From Planctomycetota bacterium (GTDB lineage: Bacteria; Planctomycetota; UBA1135; UBA2386), in the NCBI GenBank assembly GCA_020849665.1, contig JADLFX010000058.1, positions 1 to 41,106 of the forward strand: a DNA stretch of 41,106 bases. The letters are read 5' to 3'. Below the pieces are notes generated by a model. That model made no database searches. It saw nothing but the letters and a program-made list of their open reading frames with translations, and was not told the origin of the DNA. Within the stretch, counting starts at the first letter, position 1. Every line of letters starts with the position of its first letter. The translations under genes were made by a program, and so were the position numbers. Positions 29,755-38,680 of this stretch are shown one piece after another.

Positions 29755-30903
29755 ATGCAGCTCTTCGTCCTCGGTGCGGATCACCGCTGCGCAAGCCTCT
29801 CCGAGTTGGGACGCGCCCGCCTCCTGCGCGAATCGATCGAAGCCAGGTTGATCGACCTCTGCCGCAACGGTGCGAGCGCCGGTGCCGTGCTGATCGACAC
29901 CTGCAACCGCTTCGAGGTGCTCTTCGAGATCGAGCATGCCGACGCGGCCGCGGCCCTGCGCAAGGGAGTACGGCAGACCCTGGGCGATCTGCCGCTGCGC
30001 GAGCTGCGCGACCTCTCCGCGGTCGAGCACCTGATCCGCGTCACCACCGGCCTCGAGTCGCTGGTGCCCGGCGAGGAGCAGATCCTCGGGCAGGTCACGC
30101 GCGCGTTCCGCGCGGCCGAGGAAGTGGGCCTCTCGAGCCGAAGGCTGCACTCCTTGGGCTCGCGCATCACCGCGGTGGCCCGCATGCTGCGCGGCCGCAA
30201 GCCGGACCAGCGCGTGCCGCGCTCCGTGGCCGATCTCGCGGCGCGCGTGGCGCGCGAGCACGGCGCGAGGGTCGCGGTCGTGGGTGCCGGAGCGATGGCG
30301 CGCGCCGCGGCCGAGGAACTGCGCCGGCTGGACGTCGAGGAGCTCTGGCTGGTGAATCGCACCGTCGCGCGCGCGGAAGCCCTGGCCCGCCACTTCGGCG
30401 GCCGCGCCCAGTCGCTGGACGAATTCCTGGTCGACCCGCCGAGGGTCGAGGTCGTGATCCTGGCCCTGGCCGGCCGCGAGCTGGCCCTGCCGCACGCGCG
30501 CTTGAGCCACCTGCGCAGCGTGGTCGACATCTCCCAGCCCACGGTGCTCCACCCCGAGACCCGCGAGCGCACCGACCTGGCTGTGCTCGACCTGATCGGT
30601 CTCGGCGCGCACGCCCAGGTCGCCTGCCAGGACCTCGGCCGGTGGATCGAGGACAGCCGCGAGCTGGCGCACGGCCACGCACGGCGCCTGTGGATCGAGG
30701 TCAGCGGCGACCGCACCGACCTGCAGCACCTGGTCAATCTCCATGTCGATGCGGCGCGCGAGGAGATGGAGAAGGCGCGCCGCAACGGCCTTGCCCAGCT
30801 CCCGCCCGAGCAGATGGACGCCGTGGCGAAGCTGGTCGAACGCGTCGCGCGGCGCAATGCGCACCTGCACGTGAAGGACCTCCGCCACCTGGAGCCCGCA
30901 TGA
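29755..30903 (+). CDS. hemA: Glutamyl-tRNA reductase
   Basis: This enzyme reduces glutamyl-tRNA to glutamate-1-semialdehyde, the first committed step of the C5 route to heme. The 382-residue protein has the catalytic Cys50 in LIDTCNRFEV, then GLESLVPGEEQILGQV, a Rossmann NADPH site (VAVVGAGAMARAAAEEL, about 178-194) and a C-terminal helical dimerisation domain ending RRNAHLHVKDLRHLEPA. It is shorter than many homologues (about 410-430). First gene of an eight-gene heme operon; its stop overlaps the next start as ATGA. Confidence 0.96.
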   Translation: MQLFVLGADHRCASLSELGRARLLRESIEARLIDLCRNGASAGAVLIDTCNRFEVLFEIEHADAAAALRKGVRQTLGDLPLRELRDLSAVEHLIRVTTGLESLVPGEEQILGQVTRAFRAAEEVGLSSRRLHSLGSRITAVARMLRGRKPDQRVPRSVADLAARVAREHGARVAVVGAGAMARAAAEELRRLDVEELWLVNRTVARAEALARHFGGRAQSLDEFLVDPPRVEVVILALAGRELALPHARLSHLRSVVDISQPTVLHPETRERTDLAVLDLIGLGAHAQVACQDLGRWIEDSRELAHGHARRLWIEVSGDRTDLQHLVNLHVDAAREEMEKARRNGLAQLPPEQMDAVAKLVERVARRNAHLHVKDLRHLEPA

Positions 30904-32561
30904 TCGTCTTCGGCAGCCGCAGCAGCGAACTCGCGCTCACGCAGACGCGCCACGTGGCCGCGCTCCTGCGCGCGCGCACGGGAGCCGAGGTCCGGATCGA
31001 AGTGCTGGAGACCACCGGCGACCGGGTGACCGAGCGGCCGCTGGCCGCGATCGGCGTGAAGGGCGCGTTCACGGTCGAGCTGGAGGAGGCGCTGCGCGCC
31101 GGCCGGATCGCCGCCGCGGTCCACAGCCTGAAGGACCTGCCGGTGGACGACCCGCCCGACCTCGTCCTCGGCGCGATCCCCGAGCGGGTCGACCCGACGG
31201 ACGTCCTGCTGGTCGCGCCCCACGCCCACGACCCGGGCGCAGGTGCGCTGCCGCTGCGCCACAGCGCGCGCGTCGGCACGTCCTCGCCGCGGCGCGGCCT
31301 CGCCCTGCAGGCCCTGCGGGGCGACCTCCGCTTCCTCGACATCCGCGGCAACGTGCCGACCCGCGTCGCCAAGGTGCGGCGCGGCGACTACGACGCGGCC
31401 CTCTTCGCCGCGGCCGGTCTCGATCGTCTGGGCCTGGACCTGGGCGATCTCCGGCGCGTGCCGGTGCCCATCGATCTGCTCCCGCCCGCGCCGGGCCAGG
31501 GAGCGCTGGCCGTCCAGTGCCGGCGCGACGACCAGGCCACGCGCGCGCTGCTGGCCGCGATCCACGACGCCGGCGCCGCCCGCTGCGTGCAGGCCGAACG
31601 CGACCTCCTGGCCGCCATGGGCGGCGGCTGCTCCCTGCCCCTGGGCGTCCTCGCCACCGCGGAGCCCGGCGGCGAGTTCCGGCTGCAGGCCGCGCTCTTC
31701 GGCGGCAGCCCGGCCGTGGCGCTGCGCGCCGACCAGCGCGGCACCGACCTGCCCGCACTGGTGCGCACGATCGCCGCCCCCTGGGCGCCGCTCATCGGCG
31801 CGCCGCTGCACGGCCAGCGCGTCCTGGTGCTGCGCCCCGGCGGCATGGGCGGCGACCTGGCGCAGAGCCTCGCGGTGGCCGGGGCCAGCGTCGAGTGCGT
31901 GGCGTGGACCCGCACCGAGGAGCTGCCTCCGGACCGCACGGCGCTGGCCGCGGTGTGCGCGGCGCCGGCGCTGGCCTTCACCTCGGCTCGGGCCGTGGAG
32001 CGCTTCGCCGCGCTCGCCCCGGAGTGCCGCCGCGCGCTGGCGGCCGCACGGACGTTCGCGGTCGGCGCCGCGACCGCCGCGGCCCTGCGCGCCGCGGGCG
32101 CCTCGCCCCTGGTCGCGGACGGCAGCGGCGGATCCGCGCTGGCCGCGCATCTGGCCGCCGCGCTGCCCCGGGGCAGCGCCGTCGGATTCCCCTGCGCCCT
32201 GGAACGCCACGCTGGCCTCGAGCGCGACGCGGCCGCGGCCGGCCTGCGCGTCGTGCCGCTCCCCCTCTACCGCACCGTGGCAGATCCTGCGGCGCCGGAC
32301 GCCCGCGGCCCCGCCGACGTGGTCCTGCTGACCTCCCCCTCCGCGGTACGCGCATGGCTGCAACGGCCGCGCCGGCCCGTGGTCCGACACTGCGTGGCGA
32401 TCGGCCCGGCGACCGCCGCGGCCATGCGCGACGCCGGCCTGCGCGTCGCCGCCGAGGCGCCGCGCGCCGATCTGGCCCCCGTCGTCGCCGCCCTGCGCAC
32501 CTGCCTTCCCAGCGCCGGCCCCGCGCCCGCGGCCGCGCTGCATCCCTACCCGAAGCCGTGA
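30900..32561 (+). CDS. hemCD: Fused porphobilinogen deaminase and uroporphyrinogen III synthase
   Basis: A 553-residue bifunctional protein. Residues 1 to about 300 are porphobilinogen deaminase: MIVFGSRSSELALTQT, the catalytic Asp79 in HSLKDLP, the TSSPRR phosphate-binding motif (about 127-132), and the dipyrromethane-cofactor Cys244 in MGGGCSLPLG. From about 303 (LHGQRVLVLRPGG) to the end it is a HemD domain, divergent as is usual for uroporphyrinogen III synthase, with LAFTSARAVERFA, VGAATAAALRAAG and VLLTSPSAVRAWL. No stop or frameshift separates the parts. Start overlaps hemA as ATGA. Confidence 0.95.
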   Translation: MIVFGSRSSELALTQTRHVAALLRARTGAEVRIEVLETTGDRVTERPLAAIGVKGAFTVELEEALRAGRIAAAVHSLKDLPVDDPPDLVLGAIPERVDPTDVLLVAPHAHDPGAGALPLRHSARVGTSSPRRGLALQALRGDLRFLDIRGNVPTRVAKVRRGDYDAALFAAAGLDRLGLDLGDLRRVPVPIDLLPPAPGQGALAVQCRRDDQATRALLAAIHDAGAARCVQAERDLLAAMGGGCSLPLGVLATAEPGGEFRLQAALFGGSPAVALRADQRGTDLPALVRTIAAPWAPLIGAPLHGQRVLVLRPGGMGGDLAQSLAVAGASVECVAWTRTEELPPDRTALAAVCAAPALAFTSARAVERFAALAPECRRALAAARTFAVGAATAAALRAAGASPLVADGSGGSALAAHLAAALPRGSAVGFPCALERHAGLERDAAAAGLRVVPLPLYRTVADPAAPDARGPADVVLLTSPSAVRAWLQRPRRPVVRHCVAIGPATAAAMRDAGLRVAAEAPRADLAPVVAALRTCLPSAGPAPAAALHPYPKP

Positions 32562-33547
32562 GTCCGCTCATGCACGATCGCCCCAGACGTCTGCGCGCCA
32601 CCCCCGCCATGCGCGACCTGGTCGCCGAGACCCGCGTCGTCCCCGCACAGCTCGTGCAGCCGCACTTCGTCGTGCCCGAGGACCGCGCCGAGGTGCCGAT
32701 TCCGGCCCTGCCGGGGATCGCGCGCATGGGCGTGGACACCCTGGTGCGCCGGGTCGCCGCGGACCGGGAGCTGGGAATCCGCACCGCGCTGCTCTTCGGC
32801 GTCGTGGACAAGAAGGACCCGCTCGGCCGGGCCGGCGAAGATCCGCAGGGTCCCGTGCACCGCGCCTGCGCCGCGCTCAAGCGCGAGTTCGGCGACGAGG
32901 TGACGGTGGTCGCAGACGTGTGCCTGTGCACCTACACCGATCACGGCCACTGCGGCGTGGTCGAGGGACCGCGGGTACGCAACGACGAGTCGCTGCCGCT
33001 CCTGGCGCGCCAGGCGGTGAGCCTGGCCCGGGCCGGCGCGGACGTGGTGGCGCCCTCCGACATGATGGACGGGCGCGTGGCCGCGATCCGCGCGGGCCTC
33101 GACGCCGCGGGACTCACCGAGTGCGCGATCCTCAGCTACGCCGCCAAGTACGCGTCCAACTTCTACGGGCCGTTCCGGCAGGCGGCCGACTCCGCGCCGC
33201 GCGCCGGCGGGCCCAAGGACCGCAAGACCTACCAGATGGACTACCGCAACCGCGCCGAGGCCGTGCGCGAGGCGCTGCTCGATCAGGCCGAGGGCGCCGA
33301 CCTGCTGATGGTCAAGCCGGCGCTCGCCTATCTGGACGTGATCGCGGCGGTGCGCGCGGCGGTGGCGCGTCCGCTGGCCGCCTATCTGGTGAGCGGCGAG
33401 TACGCGGCCGTCGAGGCCCTGGCCGAGAAGGGTCTGGCCGACCGCGGCGCCCTGGTGCACGAGCATCTGCACGCGGTACGCCGTGCCGGCGCCGACCTGC
33501 TGATCACCTACCACGCCCGCCCGGCGCTCCAGCACGGCTGGCTCTGA
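32558..33547 (+). CDS. hemB: Porphobilinogen synthase (5-aminolevulinate dehydratase)
   Basis: Joins two 5-aminolevulinate molecules into porphobilinogen. The family core is clear: RPRRLRATPAMRDLV near the start, the cysteine metal site C-x-C...C in VCLCTYTDHGHCG (residues 118, 120, 128 counting from the ATG at 32570), Schiff-base Lys193 in SYAAKYASNFYGPFR and Lys249 in MVKPALAYLD. The Cys-type site predicts a zinc enzyme. GTG at 32558 overlaps the hemCD stop as GTGA and matches the other junctions here; the ATG at 32570, four codons later, is equally possible. There is a 79-bp gap to hemL. Confidence 0.95.
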   Translation: MSPLMHDRPRRLRATPAMRDLVAETRVVPAQLVQPHFVVPEDRAEVPIPALPGIARMGVDTLVRRVAADRELGIRTALLFGVVDKKDPLGRAGEDPQGPVHRACAALKREFGDEVTVVADVCLCTYTDHGHCGVVEGPRVRNDESLPLLARQAVSLARAGADVVAPSDMMDGRVAAIRAGLDAAGLTECAILSYAAKYASNFYGPFRQAADSAPRAGGPKDRKTYQMDYRNRAEAVREALLDQAEGADLLMVKPALAYLDVIAAVRAAVARPLAAYLVSGEYAAVEALAEKGLADRGALVHEHLHAVRRAGADLLITYHARPALQHGWL

Positions 33548-33626
33548 CCCACGGCCCCCCGCACGAGTCGCACCACCCGACCCCCTGCCACCCGAAGACG
33601 CCGCAACGGCACCGACCGAGCCCCCC

Positions 33627-34949
33627 ATGTCCGAACCCGAGATCGAACCCGCTCCGCGCTCGCAGGAGCTCTTCGCCCGCGCGCAGCAGGTCATGCCCGG
33701 CGGCGTCTCCTCCCCCGTGCGTGCGTACCGCGCCGTCGGCGGCTCGCCACGCTTCATCGCCAGCGCCAAGGGCGCGCACCTGCGCGACGTGGACGGTCGC
33801 GAGTACCTCGACTTCGTGATGTCCTGGGGCCCCCTGATCCTCGGCCACGCGCACCCCGCCGTGGTCGCGGCCGTGCAGGCCGCCGCGGCCCGCGGCACCA
33901 GCTATGGCGCCCCGCACGAGGCCGAGGTGGAGCTGGCCAGGCTGGTGACGAGAAGCTACCCGGGCCTGGAGCGGGTGCGCTTCACCTCGTCCGGCACGGA
34001 GGCTGCGCAGTCGGTGATCCGCCTCGCGCGCGGCGTGACCGGCCGCTCGCGGATCGTCAAGTTCGCCGGCTGCTACCACGGTCACGCGGACGCGCTCCTG
34101 GTCGAGGCCGGCTCCGGCGCGGCGACCCTGGGCCACCCGTCTTCCGCGGGCGTGCCCGCCGAGGTGGCCGCGCTCACCAGCGTGCTGCCGCTCGACGACG
34201 ACGCGGCCCTCGAACGCTTCATGGCCGAGCATGGCCGTGAAGTCGCCGCCGTGCTGATCGAGCCGGTGCCCGCGAACCACGGCCTCCTGCTGCAGCGGCG
34301 CGAGTTCCTGGCCGCCGTGCGCAGGCTGTGCACGCGGCACGGCGCGTTGCTCGTGTTCGACGAGGTGATCAGCGGCTTCCGCGTCGCCCTGGGCGGCGCC
34401 GCGGAGCTCTACGACCTGCGCCCGGACCTCGCGGCGTTCGGCAAGATCCTCGGCGGCGGTCTGCCCTGCGGGGCATTCGGCGGCGGCGCAGCGTGCATGG
34501 AGCAGCTCGCGCCCAACGGACCCACGTACCACGCGGGCACGCTCTCCGGCAACCCGCTGGCCATGGCCGCGGGTCTGGCCACGATCCGGGCGCTCACCGA
34601 CCGCTCGGCGTACGCAACCCTGGAGACACGCGGTGCGCGCCTGGAGCGCGCCGTGGCCGCGGCCGTGCACGAGGGTGGCTGGCCGGTCCGCCTCGTGCGC
34701 CAGGGTTCGCTCTTCTGGTTCTCGTTCGGCGGCGGGGAAGCGGTGCGCCGACCCGACCGCATCGCGCCGGACGCCGCGGCCCGCTACGCGCGGTTCTTCC
34801 ACGGCTGCCTGCGCCGCGGCGTGAACCTCGCGCCCTCGGCGTTCGAGGTCGGCTTCCTCTCCCTGGCCCACGGCGAGGCCGAGATCGATCAGGCGGCCAC
34901 GGTGTTCGCCGCCGCCCTGCGCGAGGCGTTCGCGGGAGAACCACGATGA
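33627..34949 (+). CDS. hemL: Glutamate-1-semialdehyde 2,1-aminomutase
   Basis: A 440-residue PLP enzyme making 5-aminolevulinate from glutamate-1-semialdehyde. PLP Lys273 is in AFGKILGGGLPCGAFGG; MPGGVSSPVRAYRAVGG, TSSGTEAAQSVIRLARG, GCYHGHADALLVEAGSG and NHGLLL match HemL. The ATG at 33627 follows a 79-bp gap that ends in GAGCCCCCC without an obvious ribosome site. The stop overlaps hemE as ATGA. This is the second step of the C5 route, though fourth in gene order. Confidence 0.96.
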   Translation: MSEPEIEPAPRSQELFARAQQVMPGGVSSPVRAYRAVGGSPRFIASAKGAHLRDVDGREYLDFVMSWGPLILGHAHPAVVAAVQAAAARGTSYGAPHEAEVELARLVTRSYPGLERVRFTSSGTEAAQSVIRLARGVTGRSRIVKFAGCYHGHADALLVEAGSGAATLGHPSSAGVPAEVAALTSVLPLDDDAALERFMAEHGREVAAVLIEPVPANHGLLLQRREFLAAVRRLCTRHGALLVFDEVISGFRVALGGAAELYDLRPDLAAFGKILGGGLPCGAFGGGAACMEQLAPNGPTYHAGTLSGNPLAMAAGLATIRALTDRSAYATLETRGARLERAVAAAVHEGGWPVRLVRQGSLFWFSFGGGEAVRRPDRIAPDAAARYARFFHGCLRRGVNLAPSAFEVGFLSLAHGEAEIDQAATVFAAALREAFAGEPR

Positions 34950-35971
34950 TGCGCGCGCGCGCCGACGCCCCCTACCTGGTGGCGGCCCGCGGCGGCAGGC
35001 CGTCGCGGCGCCCGGTGTGGATCCTGCGCCAGGCGGGGCGCTACCTGCCGGAGTACCGCGCGATGCGCGCGCGCCACACCTTCCTGCAGCTCTGCAACGA
35101 CGCGGAGGCCGCCGCGGAGGTCACGCTGCAGCCCGTGCGCCGCTTCGGCCTCGACGCCGCGATCCTGTTCACCGACCTGCTGATCCCGGTGCCCCCCATG
35201 GGCATCGACCTGGACTTCGACCCGGCCCCCGTGCTGGCACGCACGGTGCGCAGCCGGGCCGACGTGGCCGCCCTGCGCGTCCCGGACCCGGAGCGCGATC
35301 TGCGGCCGATGCTCGACACGGCGCGGCATGTGCGTGCGGCGCTGCCGCAGGACGTGGCGCTGCTCGGGTTCGTAGGCGCGCCGTTCACGATGGCCTGCTA
35401 CCTGATCGAGGGCCGCGGCAGCAAGCAGTGGGACCTCACCCGCCGCCTGCTGCACGCCGAGCCCGCGACCTTCGACGCCCTCCTCGACCGGATCACCGAG
35501 GCGCTGGTCCCGCTGGTGACCGCCCTGGTGCGCGCCGGCTGCGACGGCGTCCAGGTGTTCGATTCCTGGGCCTCCGTGCTGTCGGCGCACGACTATGCAC
35601 GCCGCTGCGCGCCGCACACGGAGCGGCTGCTGGCCGCGGCACGCGCCGCCGGCGCGCTGGCCATCGACTACGTGAACGGCGCCGCGCAGCACGTCGAGGC
35701 GATGTCCAGGTCGTGCGCCGAGGTGCTGGCCGTGGACTGGCGCCGCGACCTGGGCTGGTTCCGCGAACGGATCCCCTCGCCCAAGGCCCTGCAGGGCAAC
35801 CTGGACCCGACGCTGCTCTTCGCCGACGAGGCCACGCTGCGCGCTGCGGTGCGCGCGATCTGCGCCGCCGCGGGTCCCGACCGCCACATCTTCAACCTGG
35901 GGCACGGCATCCTCCCGGACGTCGATCCCCGAGCCGTCGAGATCGTCGTGGACGAAGCGAGGCGCACGTGA
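34946..35971 (+). CDS. hemE: Uroporphyrinogen decarboxylase
   Basis: A 341-residue enzyme that decarboxylates uroporphyrinogen III to coproporphyrinogen III. The N-terminal signature PVWILRQAGRYLPEYRAMR is nearly canonical, FVGAPFTMACYLIEGRGSK is the second, and QGNLDPTLLF and IFNLGHGILPDVDP close the barrel. It starts with ATGATG; the first ATG at 34946 overlaps the hemL stop. The stop overlaps hemN as GTGA. Confidence 0.96.
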   Translation: MMRARADAPYLVAARGGRPSRRPVWILRQAGRYLPEYRAMRARHTFLQLCNDAEAAAEVTLQPVRRFGLDAAILFTDLLIPVPPMGIDLDFDPAPVLARTVRSRADVAALRVPDPERDLRPMLDTARHVRAALPQDVALLGFVGAPFTMACYLIEGRGSKQWDLTRRLLHAEPATFDALLDRITEALVPLVTALVRAGCDGVQVFDSWASVLSAHDYARRCAPHTERLLAAARAAGALAIDYVNGAAQHVEAMSRSCAEVLAVDWRRDLGWFRERIPSPKALQGNLDPTLLFADEATLRAAVRAICAAAGPDRHIFNLGHGILPDVDPRAVEIVVDEARRT

Positions 35972-37341
35972 GCACGCATCTTTCCGCAGACCTTCTGGCC
36001 CGCTACGACCGCCCGGGCCCGCGCTACACCAGCTATCCGACCGCGCCGGTGTGGAGCGAGGCGTTCGGCCCGCGCGAGTACGCCGCGCGGCTCGCGGCGG
36101 CGGGGCAGCGACCCCAGGACCCGCTCTCGCTCTACGTGCACGTGCCGTACTGCGCCAGCATGTGCTGGTACTGCGCCTGCAGCGTGGTGATCGCCAAGGA
36201 CCGCGACAAGGGCGACCACTACGTCGACACCCTGCTCGAGGAGGCCAGGCTGGTGCGCGCACACCTCGGCGCGGAGCGCATGGTGGTGCAGCACCACTGG
36301 GGCGGAGGCACGCCCACGTTCCTGCGGCCCGAGGCGATCCGCCGGCTCTTCGAGGGACTGGGCCGGCTCTTCCCCCTGGCCCCGGGCGCCGAGGTGAGCG
36401 TCGAGGTGGATCCGCGCGTGACCACCCGCGAGCACCTGGTCGCCCTCGCCGAATCCGGCTGCAACCGGATCAGCATGGGCGTGCAGGACTTCGACCCCAC
36501 CGTGCAGGAGGCGATCCACCGCCATCAGCCGTACGAGACTACGCGCCAGCTCATCGCCTGGGCCCGCGAACTCGGCTTCGCGTCGGTGAACCTGGACCTC
36601 GTGTACGGACTGCCGCACCAGACCGCGAACGGCTTCGCCCGCAGCCTCGAGCAGGTGCACCAGCTCGGACCCGACCGGATCGCCTGCTACGGCTACGCGC
36701 ACGTGCCCTGGCTGAAGAAGCACCAGCGCCTGATCGACGAGCAGGCCCTGCCGCGCGGCGCCGACAAGCTCGCCCTCTACCGCCTCGCCCTCGACTTCTT
36801 CGCCGACCGCGACTACGAGCCGATCGGCATGGACCACTTCGCCCGCCCGGGCGACGAGCTGGCCGTGGCCGCGCGTTCGGGCCGCCTGCACCGCAACTTC
36901 ATGGGCTACACCACCCGCGCCGCGGACGAGATGCTCGCGTTCGGGGTGACCGCGATCGGCGAGGTCGACGGCGCGTTCGCGCAGAACGTGAAGGAGGTGG
37001 CGGAGTGGCGCGAGATGCTGGCGCGCGGCGAGCTGCCGGTGCATCGCGGCCACCGCCGCAGCTCCGACGACGATGCGCGCCGGCGGATCATCCTCGACCT
37101 CATGTGCCGCTTCCGCCTGCGCTTCGCCGACCACGGCGGGCGCGTGGCGTTCGCGGAGCGCTACGGGGACGCGCTGGAGCGCTTGCGCCCGATGGTCGAC
37201 GACGGCCTCGCCGCGATCGACGCGGAGGGCATCACCGTGACGCCCGTCGGGCGGCTCCTGGTGCGCAACCTGGCGATGGCGTTCGACGCGTACCTCGAAC
37301 CCCGCGCCGCCAGCCAGCCGCGCTTCTCGCGCACGGTGTGA
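35968..37341 (+). CDS. hemN: Oxygen-independent coproporphyrinogen III dehydrogenase
   Basis: A 457-residue radical SAM enzyme that oxidises coproporphyrinogen III to protoporphyrinogen IX without oxygen. The cluster cysteines C62, C66, C69 and C71 lie in YCASMCWYCACS, the same positions as in E. coli HemN. Further HemN markers are RYTSYPTAP, HHWGGGTPTFL, NRISMGVQDFDPTVQ and the end RFSRTV. GTG at 35968 overlaps the hemE stop as GTGA. This step would be anaerobic-compatible although the next enzyme is of the HemY type. Confidence 0.96.
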   Translation: MSTHLSADLLARYDRPGPRYTSYPTAPVWSEAFGPREYAARLAAAGQRPQDPLSLYVHVPYCASMCWYCACSVVIAKDRDKGDHYVDTLLEEARLVRAHLGAERMVVQHHWGGGTPTFLRPEAIRRLFEGLGRLFPLAPGAEVSVEVDPRVTTREHLVALAESGCNRISMGVQDFDPTVQEAIHRHQPYETTRQLIAWARELGFASVNLDLVYGLPHQTANGFARSLEQVHQLGPDRIACYGYAHVPWLKKHQRLIDEQALPRGADKLALYRLALDFFADRDYEPIGMDHFARPGDELAVAARSGRLHRNFMGYTTRAADEMLAFGVTAIGEVDGAFAQNVKEVAEWREMLARGELPVHRGHRRSSDDDARRRIILDLMCRFRLRFADHGGRVAFAERYGDALERLRPMVDDGLAAIDAEGITVTPVGRLLVRNLAMAFDAYLEPRAASQPRFSRTV

Positions 37342-37345
37342 TGCC

Positions 37346-38680
37346 ATGACCGAGACCTGCGATCTCCTGGTGGCGGGCGCCGGCCCTGCGGGGCTGGCGC
37401 ACGCCTTCTGGCGCCGGCGTGCCCGGCCCGACCTCCGCGTGCTGGTCGCCGAAGCCGCCCCGCGTGCCGGCGGCTGGGTGCGCACCGTGATGCGCGACGG
37501 CTGGACCTGCGAGGCGGGGCCGCAGGGCTTCCGGCCCAACGCCGACTCCGACGCGCTGCTGGACGCCCTCGAGCTCCGCGACGAGGTCGTCCCCGCCGCC
37601 GCGGCGGCGAAGCGCCGCTGGGTGGTGCAGGACGGCAGGCTGGTGGCTCTGCCGGCCGGGCCGTTGCAGCTGCTCACCACGCCGCTGTTCCGATTCCGGG
37701 ATCTCCTGCGCCTGGTGCGCGAACCCTGGGTGCCGCGCGGCGGGACGCCGGACGAGTCGATGAGCGCGTTCCTGAGCCGGCGCTTCGGCCCGGCCACGAG
37801 GCCGCTCGCCGAGGCCATGGCGCACGGCATCTTCGCCGGCGACGCCGACCGCCTGGAGATGCGCAGCATGTTCCCGATGGCGGTCGAATGCGAGGAACGG
37901 CACGGCAGCGTGCTGCGCGGACTGCGCCGCCGCCCTCGGCCGAACCCGCGGCCGCCGCGGCGCCCGGTGCTCTGCTCGCTGCGCGGCGGAATGGAGCGCA
38001 GCATCCGCGCCCTGGCCGAGGCGCTGGGCGAGAGCGTGCTGCTCGGAGCGCCGGTGCAGCGCGTGCGACGGGAGGGCGAGGGATACCTGGTCGATCTCGG
38101 TGGTTCGCGGCCGCGGCGGTTCCTGGCGCGCGAGGTCGCCCTGGCCATCCCGGCCCACGCCGCGGCCGGCGTCGTGGCGGGCCTCGACGCGACCCTGGCC
38201 GAGGAGCTGCGCGGCATCCGGGCGGCGTCCGTGGTCAGCGTGTACGTCGGCGCACCCCGCGACGCCTTCGCCGCGCCGCTGGACGGCTTCGGCTTCCTGG
38301 CACCCAAGCACCCGAGCCCTCTGCTCGGCGTGCTGATGACCGGCGCGCTCTTCCCCGAGCATGCGCCCGCCGGGCACATGCTGCTGCGTGCCATGTCGGG
38401 CGGTGCCGAGCATCCGGACGAGGCCGAACGCAGCGACGCGGAGCTGCTCGGCCAGGCGCGGCACTGGCTCGGGGAATACCTGGGGATGCGGGGCCAGCCG
38501 TCGTTCGTGCACGTGGAACGCACCCGCAACGCGATCGCCCAGTACGAGTCGGGGCACGCCGCGCGGCTGGCGCGGATCGCGGCTCGCACCGCCGCCCTGC
38601 CTGGCCTCCGCCTCCTCGGAGCCAGCTACCGGCAGGTGTCCGTGGTGGGCCAATGGGCCGAGCAGGGCAGCCACCCGTGA
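37346..38680 (+). CDS. hemY: Protoporphyrinogen oxidase, HemY type, divergent
   Basis: A 444-residue FAD protein assigned as protoporphyrinogen IX oxidase by sequence and by its slot between hemN and hemH. The dinucleotide site is AGAGPAGL rather than the usual GGGISGL, followed by RAGGWVRTVMRDGW and EAGPQGFRPN. The C-terminal region that normally reads LAGNxYxGVGVPDC here is LLGASYRQVSVVGQWAEQG, so the substrate end is altered. Start is ATG at 37346, four bases past the hemN stop. The stop overlaps hemH as GTGA. Confidence 0.82.
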   Translation: MTETCDLLVAGAGPAGLAHAFWRRRARPDLRVLVAEAAPRAGGWVRTVMRDGWTCEAGPQGFRPNADSDALLDALELRDEVVPAAAAAKRRWVVQDGRLVALPAGPLQLLTTPLFRFRDLLRLVREPWVPRGGTPDESMSAFLSRRFGPATRPLAEAMAHGIFAGDADRLEMRSMFPMAVECEERHGSVLRGLRRRPRPNPRPPRRPVLCSLRGGMERSIRALAEALGESVLLGAPVQRVRREGEGYLVDLGGSRPRRFLAREVALAIPAHAAAGVVAGLDATLAEELRGIRAASVVSVYVGAPRDAFAAPLDGFGFLAPKHPSPLLGVLMTGALFPEHAPAGHMLLRAMSGGAEHPDEAERSDAELLGQARHWLGEYLGMRGQPSFVHVERTRNAIAQYESGHAARLARIAARTAALPGLRLLGASYRQVSVVGQWAEQGSHP

